A stretch of 64,000 bases of DNA from Bog-1198 sp963727045 (GCA_963727045.1 CAVSES010000002.1:2190489-2254488), one strand, 5' to 3'. Shown: positions 46,571-55,313, numbered from the stretch's first letter. Translations and numbers: made by a program. Notes: generated from the sequence alone by a model not told the origin.

Positions 46571-46972
46571 TCACAGCGGGCGTGATCGATGCGAGAACGC
46601 CGACAACCGGTACGTTAACTCCTCGACCGTAAATGGCGCGATCAGCAGCGAATCCGCACCGCATCGACGTGTGATTTGCTCCGGATGGGCGCACGGTGTC
46701 GAACTGATGACGATGATCCACGCATTGCGTGCCCGCTTGCGCAAGCCGATGAGGCACTCCAGATCCGGCGCCCGGGTGAGATTGGCAACCATCACGACGC
46801 TGTCGTAGCGCTTGGCATGGGCAGTGGCGTGCGCAGTTTGGGAACCGCTCACCACATCGGTCCGAAAACCGAAGTGGCTCAATTGTTCCGCCAATTGCTT
46901 GGCCGCATCGCCGTCGAAATCTACCACCAGGGTCGGCGAGTAACCGGACGGGGCGGGATGGGGCGCTGTCAT
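46571..46972 (-). CDS. Degenerate receiver-domain (pseudo-response-regulator) protein
   Basis: 133 residues from the ATG at 46972, with GGAGG nine bases upstream; a TTG at 46987 is rejected. CheY-like order is visible: acidic pair LVVDFDGDA (D18, D20), the strand YDSVVMVANL, VISSTP, and SLLIAPF. The phospho-acceptor Asp is absent (VVMVANL instead of VVxxDxxM) and the conserved Lys is A112. It cannot be phosphorylated normally. There is no output domain. Seventh gene of the Hyf-like operon. Confidence 0.65.
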   Translation of the reverse strand: MTAPHPAPSGYSPTLVVDFDGDAAKQLAEQLSHFGFRTDVVSGSQTAHATAHAKRYDSVVMVANLTRAPDLECLIGLRKRARNAWIIVISSTPCAHPEQITRRCGADSLLIAPFTVEELTYRLSAFSHRSRPL

Positions 46973-47009
46973 GTCTTCGACCTCCAAATGGAAGCGGGCT
47001 TCGATGCTG

Positions 47010-47576
47010 TTATCCGCGTGGCAGGGTCGCAGCGCTCACCGCAGGCGCATCGGCACCCGAGGTCCCGCCCGTCGAGCGCGCGAGGGCTGTCAGGATGCCT
47101 TGAAGAATTCTCGTCGGGCTCGGCGGACAGCCGGGAACCGCGACATCGACGGGGATAACATTCGAGACGCGTCCGCAGGTCGCGTAACTCTCGCCGAAAA
47201 TGCCCCCGGTGCATCCGCAGTCACCGAGCGCGACGACGAGCTTGGGATCCGGGGTCGCCTCAAAGGTGCGGCGCAGCGCGACCTCCATGTGCCGCGACAC
47301 GGGACCCGTGACGAGCAGCAGATCAGCGTGACGCGGGCTCGCGACGAACCGGATGCCGAGACCCTCCAGGTTGTAGATCGGATTGTTGAGGGCGTGGATT
47401 TCCAGCTCGCAACCGTTGCAGGATCCCGCATCAATGTGGCGGACGCAGAGTGCGCGCCCCAGCACGGCGCGAATCTGGTCGTTGAGGCACGCCTGCAGCC
47501 GCAACGCATCATCGGCTTGCGGGGAAGGTTCCGTGACGATCCCGATCGAGGCAATCTGGCGCAATGTCTTCAGCAT
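47010..47576 (-). CDS. hyfI: Small (NuoB/HyfI-like) iron-sulfur subunit of a hydrogenase-related membrane complex
   Basis: 188 residues. The four cysteines that bind the proximal [4Fe-4S] cluster are present: C53 and C56 (GSCNGCELE), C120 (GDCGCTGG) and C150 (PGCPPSP). Homologous to HycG/HyfI and NuoB. It would sit at the interface with the large subunit, passing electrons to or from quinone or another site. Only 6 bp separate it from the large-subunit gene. Confidence 0.88.
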   Translation of the reverse strand: MLKTLRQIASIGIVTEPSPQADDALRLQACLNDQIRAVLGRALCVRHIDAGSCNGCELEIHALNNPIYNLEGLGIRFVASPRHADLLLVTGPVSRHMEVALRRTFEATPDPKLVVALGDCGCTGGIFGESYATCGRVSNVIPVDVAVPGCPPSPTRILQGILTALARSTGGTSGADAPAVSAATLPRG

Positions 47577-47582
47577 GGGAAA

Positions 47583-49124
47583 CTACAGGTCGTGACCGCT
47601 GTAACTGAGGTTGAACGATTTATTAATCAGCGGAAAATCTGGCACGATATTGCCGATGATCGCGTGCTCCAGGACGGGCCAGTTTTGCCACGAGGGGTCG
47701 TGTGGATGGCAGCGCCGAATCATGCCGGTTGGATCGACTTGCAGCGCCATGAATACCGGCCCCCGCCAACCCTCGATCAGGCCAATACCGAGCGTTTCCG
47801 GGGCGGCGCGGTCGACATCGATGCGATGCGGGCCCTGCGGCAGGTGATCGAGCAGAAGGCGCACCAGCCGGCAGGACTCCTGCAGCTCCTCGAAGCGCAC
47901 TGTCACGCGCGCGGCGACATCTCCCTCCTCAAGCACGATCTTCGCGGGGACGATTTCATCATACGGCGGTAGTGGAAAGTCGATGCGCGCATCGTAGGCT
48001 TGACCACTGGCGCGACCGGCAAGCCCCAAGAGCCCAAGACGCCGCGCAAGCGCCGCATTGACGCAACCCGCGCCGACGAAACGGTCGCGCAGGCCGGAGT
48101 GCTCATCATAAATCTCCCTCAAATGGCGTGCGGCCTCCGCAAGCCGTCCGATGCAGTCCTGCAGCGCGCGCGTGTCCTGCGCCATTAGATTGACCCGCAC
48201 CCCACCGGGCACGACCGCATCGAGCAAATAGCGTTGACCGAAAGCCTTCTCGACCGTTCGTAACAGCTGCTCCTTGAGAAGTGAGAATTGACTGAGCCCA
48301 AAGGCGAAGCCCGCATCGTTGGCGAGGGCTCCAAGATCGCCGAGATGATTCTGAAGGCGCTCGATCTCCAAGCACAGCGCCCGCAGGAAGGCCGCGCGTC
48401 GGGGGATGCTGCAGCCGCAAAGTGTCTCGAGCGCTTGGACATAGGCCCACGAGAAGGCGACTGCAGAGTCGCCAGACACGCGCGCTGCGAGTCGATGTCC
48501 TTCGGCGGCGGAAAGCTCCGTGAAGCGCCGCTCGATTCCCTTGTGCACGTACCCGAGCCGCTCTTCCAACCGCAGAACTTTCTCGCCGACGATTGAGAAG
48601 CGAAAATGTCCCGGTTCGATGGTCCCGGCGTGGACGGGCCCCACGGGTATCTCATGCACGCCGTCCCCTTCGACGCGTGTAAACGGATAGCAGTCCGCGA
48701 CCGGAGTGGCCTGCGCAGCCGGCATCGCTCCCGCGCGCAGCGGAAAAGCATCGGCCGGCCACGCTGCATGACGCATCCAAGGTCGCGAGTCGATGTCATC
48801 CGAACGCGCCCCGGCGAGATCGAACGCCGCGCGCTGCATGCGTGAGGCTGCGGGGAACAACTCATGCAGACTTGGGTAGCGATCGCCTTCATCTACCGGC
48901 AATTCGAGTACCAGCACACCTAGATGCGTCAGAAATGCGGCTCGAATGAGGTCCGCGCAGCCCTCGCTGGGATCCGACGCGGCCCACATTGCCAGAAGCT
49001 GGCCCCCCGCGGCCGCGACGTCCTCGGCCGCCTTTACCCAGTGCTCGGGGATCACCCGCCGCCGTCGGCTGCAGGGTGTATCAGTGATCACAAGGCTTCC
49101 CTCCCACCACGCGCGCGTCGGCAT
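47583..49124 (-). CDS. hyfG: Large (HyfG/NuoCD-like) subunit without [NiFe] ligands
   Basis: 513 residues: a degenerate NuoC-like part (1-140) and a NuoD/hydrogenase-large-subunit part (TRVEGDGVHEIPVGPVHAGT, ERLGYVHKGIERRF). In group 4 [NiFe] hydrogenases the next segment carries RxCGxC; here it is RVSGDSAVAF (215-224). The C-terminal DPCxxC is DPTGMIRRC (464-472). All four metal-binding cysteine positions are thus lost or displaced, so it cannot hold a NiFe centre. Such proteins belong to energy-converting hydrogenase-related (Ehr) complexes. It may interact with quinone like NuoD, or serve a structural role. Confidence 0.85.
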   Translation of the reverse strand: MPTRAWWEGSLVITDTPCSRRRRVIPEHWVKAAEDVAAAGGQLLAMWAASDPSEGCADLIRAAFLTHLGVLVLELPVDEGDRYPSLHELFPAASRMQRAAFDLAGARSDDIDSRPWMRHAAWPADAFPLRAGAMPAAQATPVADCYPFTRVEGDGVHEIPVGPVHAGTIEPGHFRFSIVGEKVLRLEERLGYVHKGIERRFTELSAAEGHRLAARVSGDSAVAFSWAYVQALETLCGCSIPRRAAFLRALCLEIERLQNHLGDLGALANDAGFAFGLSQFSLLKEQLLRTVEKAFGQRYLLDAVVPGGVRVNLMAQDTRALQDCIGRLAEAARHLREIYDEHSGLRDRFVGAGCVNAALARRLGLLGLAGRASGQAYDARIDFPLPPYDEIVPAKIVLEEGDVAARVTVRFEELQESCRLVRLLLDHLPQGPHRIDVDRAAPETLGIGLIEGWRGPVFMALQVDPTGMIRRCHPHDPSWQNWPVLEHAIIGNIVPDFPLINKSFNLSYSGHDL

Positions 49125-49125
49125 G

Positions 49126-50583
49126 TCACTGTCCCCCGATCAGGCGAGCCGCCGCCCGGTACCAGTCAGCGAGGTACGGTGGGACGTACAAGCCGAGCAC
49201 CAGCACAATGGCGAGGTGGGTGAATACCGGCAACAGCGCCGGTGGGTGCGGCAAGCGACGGGCGGTGGTCTCACCGAAGACCATTGGCTGCACGCGGCCG
49301 AAGATCGCCGCGAACGCGACGCCGAGAGCCAGCAGCAAAATAGGTGTAGCCCACGGCTGCTCCCGCATGGCGGTGGTCAGGATCAGGAATTCGCTTGCAA
49401 ACACACCAAAAGGCGGCATTCCCAAAATGGCAAGCGAACCCATCATCAAACCCCAACCGACCGTGGGACTCAGCGTAATGAGCCCGCGGATGTTCTCCAT
49501 GAGCTGTGAGCCAGATTTTTGCGCCGCATGCCCGACGGTAAAGAAGATGGCCGATTTCGTGAGCGAATGCACGGTCATGTGCAGGAGAGCGGCGAAGTTG
49601 GCGACGGCGCCCCCCATCCCGAAAGCAAAGGTGATGATTCCCATGTGCTCGATCGACGAGTAGGCGAATAAGCGCTTGATATCGCGCTGTCGCCACAGGA
49701 GAAACGCGGCCAGCACCACCGAGAACAGACCGAAACCCATGAGCATGCGCGAGGGAATTTGGGAGTGCAAAGAGCCCTCGACCAGCACTTTGCATCGAAC
49801 CACCGCATAGATCGCCACATTGAGCAGAAGACCCGAGAGGACCGCTGAAATCGGCGTTGGACCTTCCGCATGCGCGTCCGGCAGCCAATTATGCAGCGGC
49901 GCGAGACCCACTTTGGTACCGTAGCCCACCAGCAAAAAGACAAACGCGAGACTCACGACGGTGGGCTCGAGCTGCCCTTTGACCGAGTTCAAATGCGTCC
50001 ACAGGAGCGCGGTTGCTCCCTCCGCTCCCAAGACCTTCTCTGCAGCGATGTATAGCAGTATCGTGCCGAACAGTGCCTGGGCAATGCCGACGCCGCACAG
50101 GATGAAGTACTTCCACCCCGCCTCCAGGCTCGCCGCTGTTCGGTAGAGCGTCACCAATAATACCGTCGAGAGCGTCGCGGCCTCCATCGCCACCCACAGC
50201 AGCCCCATGTTGTTGGTCGTGAGTGCGATCAGCATCGTCGTCATGAACAGCTGATACATGCTGTGATAGAGACGCAGCCGACCGACACTCAAGCGTCCAT
50301 GTTGCATCTCAACCCGCATATAGGCGCGCGAAAAAAGCGAGGTGGTGAGGCCGACGAATGCAGTCAGGGTCACCAAAAACACGTTGAACGGATCGATGAA
50401 GAATTGTTCGTGCGCGACGACAAGATTGCCCTCTCCAACTACCCGAGCTGTCAACGCGCAAGCGCTGAGGAAGGTCACGAGGCTCACGACGGAATTGAGC
50501 TCCGGCGCAAGGCGCCGCGCCCCCACGATTGCCAGCACCAGCGCGCCGACGAGCGGGCTGCCGAGAAGCAGCAGAAACTCCAT
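49126..50583 (-). CDS. hyfF: HyfF-like antiporter-type membrane subunit
   Basis: 485 residues from the ATG at 50583; an upstream start at 50673 lies inside the preceding gene. About 14 helices of the NuoL/M/N-Mrp type: LHNWLPDAHAEGPTPISAVL with the conserved Lys/His channel residues, and KRLFAYSSIEHMGIITFAFG. HyfF subunits pump protons or sodium. It starts one base after hyfE ends. Confidence 0.9.
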   Translation of the reverse strand: MEFLLLLGSPLVGALVLAIVGARRLAPELNSVVSLVTFLSACALTARVVGEGNLVVAHEQFFIDPFNVFLVTLTAFVGLTTSLFSRAYMRVEMQHGRLSVGRLRLYHSMYQLFMTTMLIALTTNNMGLLWVAMEAATLSTVLLVTLYRTAASLEAGWKYFILCGVGIAQALFGTILLYIAAEKVLGAEGATALLWTHLNSVKGQLEPTVVSLAFVFLLVGYGTKVGLAPLHNWLPDAHAEGPTPISAVLSGLLLNVAIYAVVRCKVLVEGSLHSQIPSRMLMGFGLFSVVLAAFLLWRQRDIKRLFAYSSIEHMGIITFAFGMGGAVANFAALLHMTVHSLTKSAIFFTVGHAAQKSGSQLMENIRGLITLSPTVGWGLMMGSLAILGMPPFGVFASEFLILTTAMREQPWATPILLLALGVAFAAIFGRVQPMVFGETTARRLPHPPALLPVFTHLAIVLVLGLYVPPYLADWYRAAARLIGGQ

Positions 50584-50584
50584 A

Positions 50585-51253
50585 CTACGGCTCCTCCTTG
50601 AGCGATTCGAAATGATGCAAATCCAGACTGTCGAATTGCTCGCGGATCTGAAAGAAGAAAATGCCGAGCACAAGCACCGCGACGAGCACGTCGAGCGCGA
50701 CGCCGAACTCCACGATCATCGGCATGCCGTAGGTCGCGCTCATGGCGCCGAAGAACAGTCCGTTCTCCATCGAGAGAAAGCCGACCACCTGCGACATGGC
50801 TTTACGCCGCGTAATCATGGTGATGAAGGACAGCAAGATAACGGCGACGGCAATGCCGATGGAGCTGCGCGTCGCCGTGCTTGCAAGTGCGGCGATCGGC
50901 TGCGCCAGTCCGAAGGCGAAGACGACGACTACGAGGCCCACCAGCATGGTGCCGGAGATATTGAGCAACGGTTCGGTGTCCCAGTACACCTGCAGGCGAC
51001 GGATCAGCCTGTGCAGAATCCATGGGAGAAAGACGACTTTGAGCGCAAGGGTGAGTGCGGCGGAGAGGTAAAGGTGATGTTGACCTGTCCGCCAGGCCAG
51101 CAGCAGAGTGGCCGCGAATAACAACACGCCTTGCATGGCCAGCAAATTGACCATGATCACGATGCGCCGCTGCGCGAGCATCGCAAAGGACAGCAGCAGC
51201 AAGAGCGCCGCGCACAGATTCAACACTTGCAAATCGAACGGAATGCGCTCCAT
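50585..51253 (-). CDS. hyfE: HyfE-like membrane subunit
   Basis: 222 residues from the ATG at 51253. Six or seven helices: LNLCAALLLLLSFAMLAQRR, VVVFAFGLAQPIAALA, MSQVVGFLSMENGLFFGAMS. This is the HyfE family, related to NuoK fused to extra helices. No catalytic residues. It keeps its usual place between HyfC and HyfF. Confidence 0.88.
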   Translation of the reverse strand: MERIPFDLQVLNLCAALLLLLSFAMLAQRRIVIMVNLLAMQGVLLFAATLLLAWRTGQHHLYLSAALTLALKVVFLPWILHRLIRRLQVYWDTEPLLNISGTMLVGLVVVVFAFGLAQPIAALASTATRSSIGIAVAVILLSFITMITRRKAMSQVVGFLSMENGLFFGAMSATYGMPMIVEFGVALDVLVAVLVLGIFFFQIREQFDSLDLHHFESLKEEP

Positions 51254-51255
51254 CG

Positions 51256-52206
51256 TCAAGCTCCCAGCAGCAAATGCACGAGCAGGCCCAATACTCCGAG
51301 CAGAAATGCGACTGCGAGAAACTCGGGCGCCCTAAATACCCGCAGTTTCGCCGAAACCGTCTCGATGAACGCCAGCACCGCGCCGGCGACTGCGAGTTTT
51401 ACCGCCAACAGCGGTATCGACGCGAGCAGCGACGCCGGGTTGTCCGTCCCGGTCGAGACTCCCCAGGGAACGAACAGCGCGAACCCGATGCAGGCGTAGT
51501 TGAAGAGCTTCAGGGCGCTCGCCCACTCCATGAGCGCGAGATGGCGTGCCGAATACTCGAGCAGCATCGCTTCGTGAATCATCGTGAGTTCGAGATGCGT
51601 CGCCGGATTGTCGATCGGAATGCGGGCATTTTCGGCGAGTAGCACCATGGTAAATGCTATCCCTGTGAACGCGAGGCTCGGATATAGAGCGAGAGACTGC
51701 GTCGCCAGGTGCTCGGTGATGGCCGGAAGCGCGGTGGTCGAGGAAATCATGGAAGCCACGAAAATCACCATCAGGAGTGCAGGCTCGGCCAAGAACCCAA
51801 TCATCATCTCGCGGCGCCCACCGAGCGTGCCGAAGGCGGTCCCTATATCCATCGCGGCCAGCGACATGAAGACGCGCGCGGTGGCGAGCAGGCCGACAAG
51901 CGCGATCGCATCGGCCGCCGTGGTCAGTGGCAGACGCGTTCCCATGGAGGGAATGATGGCCGCCGCGACCACCATGGTTCCGAACACAACATAGGGAGCG
52001 ACCCGAAACAGCGCGGATGCGTTTTGCGCGATCGTGGCATCCTTGAAGAACAACTTGCGGATGCCGCGATAAGGCAACCACACGCTCGGCGCCGTGCGGT
52101 TCTGCAGCCACGCGCGGCATTGATTGATCCAACCGAGAAACAACGGAGCCGCGGTGAGTGCCGCGACGAGTTCCAGTGCCTGGGTGAGGATTTCCATCGG
52201 CGTCAT
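51256..52206 (-). CDS. hyfC: HyfC/HycD-like (NuoH-type) membrane subunit
   Basis: 316 residues from the ATG at 52206, overlapping the hyfB stop by four bases. Eight helices with the NuoH-like cytoplasmic loops: WLPYRGIRKLFFKDATIAQN near the start and ENARIPIDNPATHLELTMIH with LLEYSARHLALMEWA later. NuoH/HycD subunits anchor the hydrophilic arm and form the quinone or proton entry. All polar loop residues look intact. Confidence 0.9.
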   Translation of the reverse strand: MTPMEILTQALELVAALTAAPLFLGWINQCRAWLQNRTAPSVWLPYRGIRKLFFKDATIAQNASALFRVAPYVVFGTMVVAAAIIPSMGTRLPLTTAADAIALVGLLATARVFMSLAAMDIGTAFGTLGGRREMMIGFLAEPALLMVIFVASMISSTTALPAITEHLATQSLALYPSLAFTGIAFTMVLLAENARIPIDNPATHLELTMIHEAMLLEYSARHLALMEWASALKLFNYACIGFALFVPWGVSTGTDNPASLLASIPLLAVKLAVAGAVLAFIETVSAKLRVFRAPEFLAVAFLLGVLGLLVHLLLGA

Positions 52207-54209
52207 AGGACGAGCCCCAAGAGCACGACCAGCGTGACGAAACTGTAAAGAAGATACGCGGCGATGCGCCCCTGCTGCAGCCATGCAAATGCATTGGCGA
52301 CCCTCTGCACGAGGGGTTCGAGCGGTGCGTACAGGGTGCGCCAGATAAGATCCTGCACGACAACCCGATAACGCGGCTGGCGGTCGAAAGGCGACGGCAA
52401 TTCGCGTTCGACGCCGAAAAATGCCTGAAAAATATGCCGGATCGGCTGACCAAAACCTTCCGCACTATCCTGCATGCGCGCATCCAGCCGCCCAAATCCG
52501 CAATCCCAGGGTGCCGAAAGACGCACGCGGCGATGATAGAGAAACCGTACGGCAAGTATGGTGAGGAGGACAACGGCCGCAATTGCGAGGAACAACACAA
52601 GAGCGGAGTACGAGGCCTGTCGGCCCGGCACGGGCACCAGCAACCACCAAGGGGCAGTTGCGCTCGGGAGCGTGGTGCCGCTGAGTTGCATGGAGACGAT
52701 ACGCAGGGCGCGAATGATGTATGTGGGCAACAATCCCAATGCTATGCACCCGAGGGCAAGCCAAACGAGACCGATGCGTTGGAGGATCCCCGCATCTCTC
52801 GCATTCGATAGAGCCGCCTCGCGCGGCTGGCCGAGGAAGATCACGCCGAAGAACTTGACCATGACGTAGCCGGCGAGCGCAGCCGCCATCGAGACGAGTG
52901 CCGCGCCCATCGGCAGTAGCATGTTGACGAAGGACCGGGGTACCTCGTGAGCGAAGAGGAAGGCCTGGAGCAGCAACCATTCGGACACGAATCCATTGAG
53001 CGGCGGCAGCCCCGCCATGGCGAGTGCGCCGATGAGCGTGAGCCACGCTACCCATGGCATACGATGGATCAGTCCGCCGAGGCGCCCCAGGTTGCGTTCC
53101 CCGGTTGAATGCAGAACCGCACCCGTGCCGAGAAACAGCAGGCTCTTGATGAACGCATGATTGAGGCTGTGATAGAGAAGTGCGATCAGCGCGAGCGCCT
53201 CGAGTGATGGCATTCCCACACCGTGGAACACGAGCGCGAGCCCTAAACCGGTAAAAATAATACCGAGATTCTCGATGGAGGAGTACGCGAGCAGTCGCTT
53301 CATGTCGGTCTGCACCGCGGCAAACACCACGCCGTAGAACGCGCTGAAGAGTCCGAATCCGAGGGGCAACAGCCCCCACCACCACTGCGCGTTCCCGAGT
53401 AGATCGAAGCTCACGCGCAGCATTCCATAGACAGCGGTCTTCAGCATCACGCCGCTCATGAGTGCCGACACCGGTGAGGGCGCCGCGGGGTGCGCCTCCG
53501 GCAGCCAGACGTGCATCGGTACGAGGCCAGCCTTGGCACCAAATCCAAAGAGTGCCAAAAGAAAAGCGGCGGTCGCCGCCTGTGGCGCGAGGTGCGCGCC
53601 GCGCATCGCATCGAAAGTGAACTGCCAACTGCCGCCCTGCATGACGCCGAACGCCAATAGTATGGAGATCGCGCCCACATGCGCGATGAGCAAGTACACG
53701 AAGCCGGCCCGACGGATCTCAGCAATGCCGTGCTGTGTGGTGACGAGAAAGTACGAAGACAGCGCCATGGTTTCCCACGCCACCATAAAGGCATAGGCGT
53801 CGTCGGCTAGCAGCACGAAGCCCATACTCGCGAGGAACAGGTGGTACTGCAGACATAGCAGCCCCGGGAGTGTGCCTTCACCCCGGCGGAAGTAACCCGC
53901 GGCAAAGATGGATATGCCGCACGACGCTGCGCCGAGCAGAAACAAAAAAAAGCTGGTGAGCGCGTCGCGACGCAGGTGAACCGGCAGGTCGGGCAACCCG
54001 ATTGGCAGAACAGTCGATTCCGGAGGGCCCGCCAAACTCACCGCCGCGATCACCGCGAGGGCGAATCCGCAAAGGGCGCCCGCCGGAAAAAGAGTGCGCC
54101 CAACAAACCGAAGACTTCTCGGGCGCAACAGCCCTGCCAGCCCGATGAGACACCACAGAGCAAGCACGATCAAACAGAAGTTGAGCGGTGAGCTGGCCAG
54201 GACCTTCAC
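52203..54209 (-). CDS. hyfB: HyfB-like antiporter-type membrane subunit
   Basis: 668 residues from a GTG. NuoL-like with about 16 helices: VAWETMALSSYFLVTTQHG, the channel motif PMHVWLPEAHPAAPSPVSAL, MKRLLAYSSIENLGIIFTG, FVSEWLLLQAFLF. It heads the eight-gene operon; an AT-rich stretch with TATTAT lies just upstream on the minus strand. It would move ions across the membrane. Confidence 0.92.
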   Translation of the reverse strand: MKVLASSPLNFCLIVLALWCLIGLAGLLRPRSLRFVGRTLFPAGALCGFALAVIAAVSLAGPPESTVLPIGLPDLPVHLRRDALTSFFLFLLGAASCGISIFAAGYFRRGEGTLPGLLCLQYHLFLASMGFVLLADDAYAFMVAWETMALSSYFLVTTQHGIAEIRRAGFVYLLIAHVGAISILLAFGVMQGGSWQFTFDAMRGAHLAPQAATAAFLLALFGFGAKAGLVPMHVWLPEAHPAAPSPVSALMSGVMLKTAVYGMLRVSFDLLGNAQWWWGLLPLGFGLFSAFYGVVFAAVQTDMKRLLAYSSIENLGIIFTGLGLALVFHGVGMPSLEALALIALLYHSLNHAFIKSLLFLGTGAVLHSTGERNLGRLGGLIHRMPWVAWLTLIGALAMAGLPPLNGFVSEWLLLQAFLFAHEVPRSFVNMLLPMGAALVSMAAALAGYVMVKFFGVIFLGQPREAALSNARDAGILQRIGLVWLALGCIALGLLPTYIIRALRIVSMQLSGTTLPSATAPWWLLVPVPGRQASYSALVLFLAIAAVVLLTILAVRFLYHRRVRLSAPWDCGFGRLDARMQDSAEGFGQPIRHIFQAFFGVERELPSPFDRQPRYRVVVQDLIWRTLYAPLEPLVQRVANAFAWLQQGRIAAYLLYSFVTLVVLLGLVL

Positions 54210-54336
54210 ACAGGGTGTTACTCAGATACGTGTTCTATGATAATAGTACTTTACTCGGATGCAGGCCTTTATGGCGAGGGGTTTGAGGTTGAGAAGCGCC
54301 AACTAAAGTGAGCCAGCATTGTCGAGGTGTCAGTCG

Positions 54337-54477
54337 GTCGTACCTAAAGCGCTGGGGATTACGCAGGCTCGGGTATCCGATATCAAGCGTGGGAAGATTG
54401 GGCAGTCCAGCCTGGACATGTTGGTTCGCTTGGCTTCGCGGGCCGGGCTCAAGGCGAAGCTGGAATTGGCGGCGTAA
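54337..54477 (+). pseudogene. C-terminal fragment of an XRE/HigA-like HTH protein
   Basis: The in-frame stretch ALGITQARVSDIKRGKIGQS continues SLDMLVRLASRAGLKAKLEL and stops at 54477. This is the second half of a short XRE-family protein, usually the antitoxin or regulator of a RelE-type pair. The upstream part is not recognisable and no toxin gene is present. It lies 148 bp inside the right end of element 2. Confidence 0.6.
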
Positions 54478-54624
54478 AGATCTTCACTCAAATAAAGGTT
54501 CATGAGATTCGTGCGTGAGTTTTGCGTGACTCCGTGCTGCTTCGTCATGCTTCGTGGTGCCAATAGCAACGGGCGCCACATGGCAAGTTATTGAAAATAC
54601 TCAGACTATCCTTCGATTTCAGCG

Positions 54625-54669
54625 CTCATAATGCCGAGGTCGAGGGTTCGAGTCCCTCTCTCACCGCCA
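54625..54669 (+). repeat. att copy 3, tRNA-Met 3' duplicate with one mismatch
   Basis: 45 bp matching 25577-25621 except CACCGCCA for CACCACCA (tRNA discriminator base). Right end of element 2. Confidence 0.9.
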
Positions 54670-54682
54670 TATAATCAAGCGC

Positions 54683-54973
54683 TTACGATTGGCCTCGCTT
54701 GCACAATTGCGGGGAAACGACAAACACCGAGGTGTCGAGTTCAGGCACGAGTGTCTCCCAGCTCCAGCGCAGATTCACGACCTCTTGTTCCCGAAGCCCG
54801 GTGTTCACCTTGAACAGCGCCATCCTGGCCAGGTGACTGGCGAGTTCCGAGAACAGCAGCCGCTGTTCCTCGACGGATAGAGGATACGGTTCGCGTTTGT
54901 TCGGATGGCGTTGCTTTTGGACGCGCCGCGTGTCGAGCCACGGCCGATCCGATTCATCTGCAATAGCCGTTAC
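54683..54973 (-). pseudogene. Tyrosine recombinase (phage-type integrase) remnant
   Basis: 96 codons without a start, following an in-frame TGA. The text RPWLDTRRVQKQRHPNKREP then YPLSVEEQRLLFSELASHLA and RMALFKVNTGLREQEVVNLR is the middle of an integrase, with catalytic Arg I in TGLREQEV. After a few more residues (ETLVPELDTSVFVV) it degenerates to SPQLCKRGQS and a stop. The HxxR and Tyr motifs are gone. It abuts att copy 3 by 14 bp, as integrases of tRNA-linked islands do, and would belong to a further element to the right. Confidence 0.75.
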
Positions 54974-55313
54974 TCATGATGCGCGTAGTCGACGCAAGGT
55001 CTCAGATTGTGTACTCGGCTTGATTCTATGCGATGGACAATTATTGAAAAAACGCTTCACTGTTGCTAAACAGGGACAATTGCGGCAGAATTTTATGACG
55101 CAGGCTGAAAGATACAAAAAAATCGACCGCAGCGCATTGCCCGGTGCGAAGTGGCAGTGGCACCTGACAGCATGAATTCTTGCGCCGCGGCGACTCAGGC
55201 CGCTGCAAGCTTACCGAGGCCGTATTGCCGAGCGCTCGGTCCGACTGATCTGAGACTTCCTTGAAGGTTTCATTTGAGCCCGATGGTTTCTTCTGGATAT
55301 CGAGGTGACGAGC
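54974..55313. other. Gene-free stretch upstream of the flavoprotein gene
   Basis: 340 bp between the integrase remnant and the Tat-exported oxidase. No domain-bearing frame is seen. Sequence near 55040-55130 is AT-rich. It holds the promoter of the downstream genes and perhaps decayed integrase DNA. Confidence 0.35.

Larger units (their letters stand above)
29194..54669. mobile_element. Element 2 of the tandem tRNA-Met genomic island
   Basis: About 25.4 kb between att copies 2 and 3. Cargo starts with ParDE at the left end and ends with the Hyf-like operon at the right. It contains a conjugative-element marker protein (44525), IS21-like terminal repeats (45003-45159) and several gene fragments, all typical of island DNA. 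No complete integrase or conjugation gene is present. Confidence 0.7.

Noticed and set aside
47010..54209. Functional hydrogenase-4 / formate hydrogenlyase
   Set aside because: No NiFe-ligand cysteines in the large subunit, no ferredoxin-type subunits, no formate dehydrogenase and no maturation genes.
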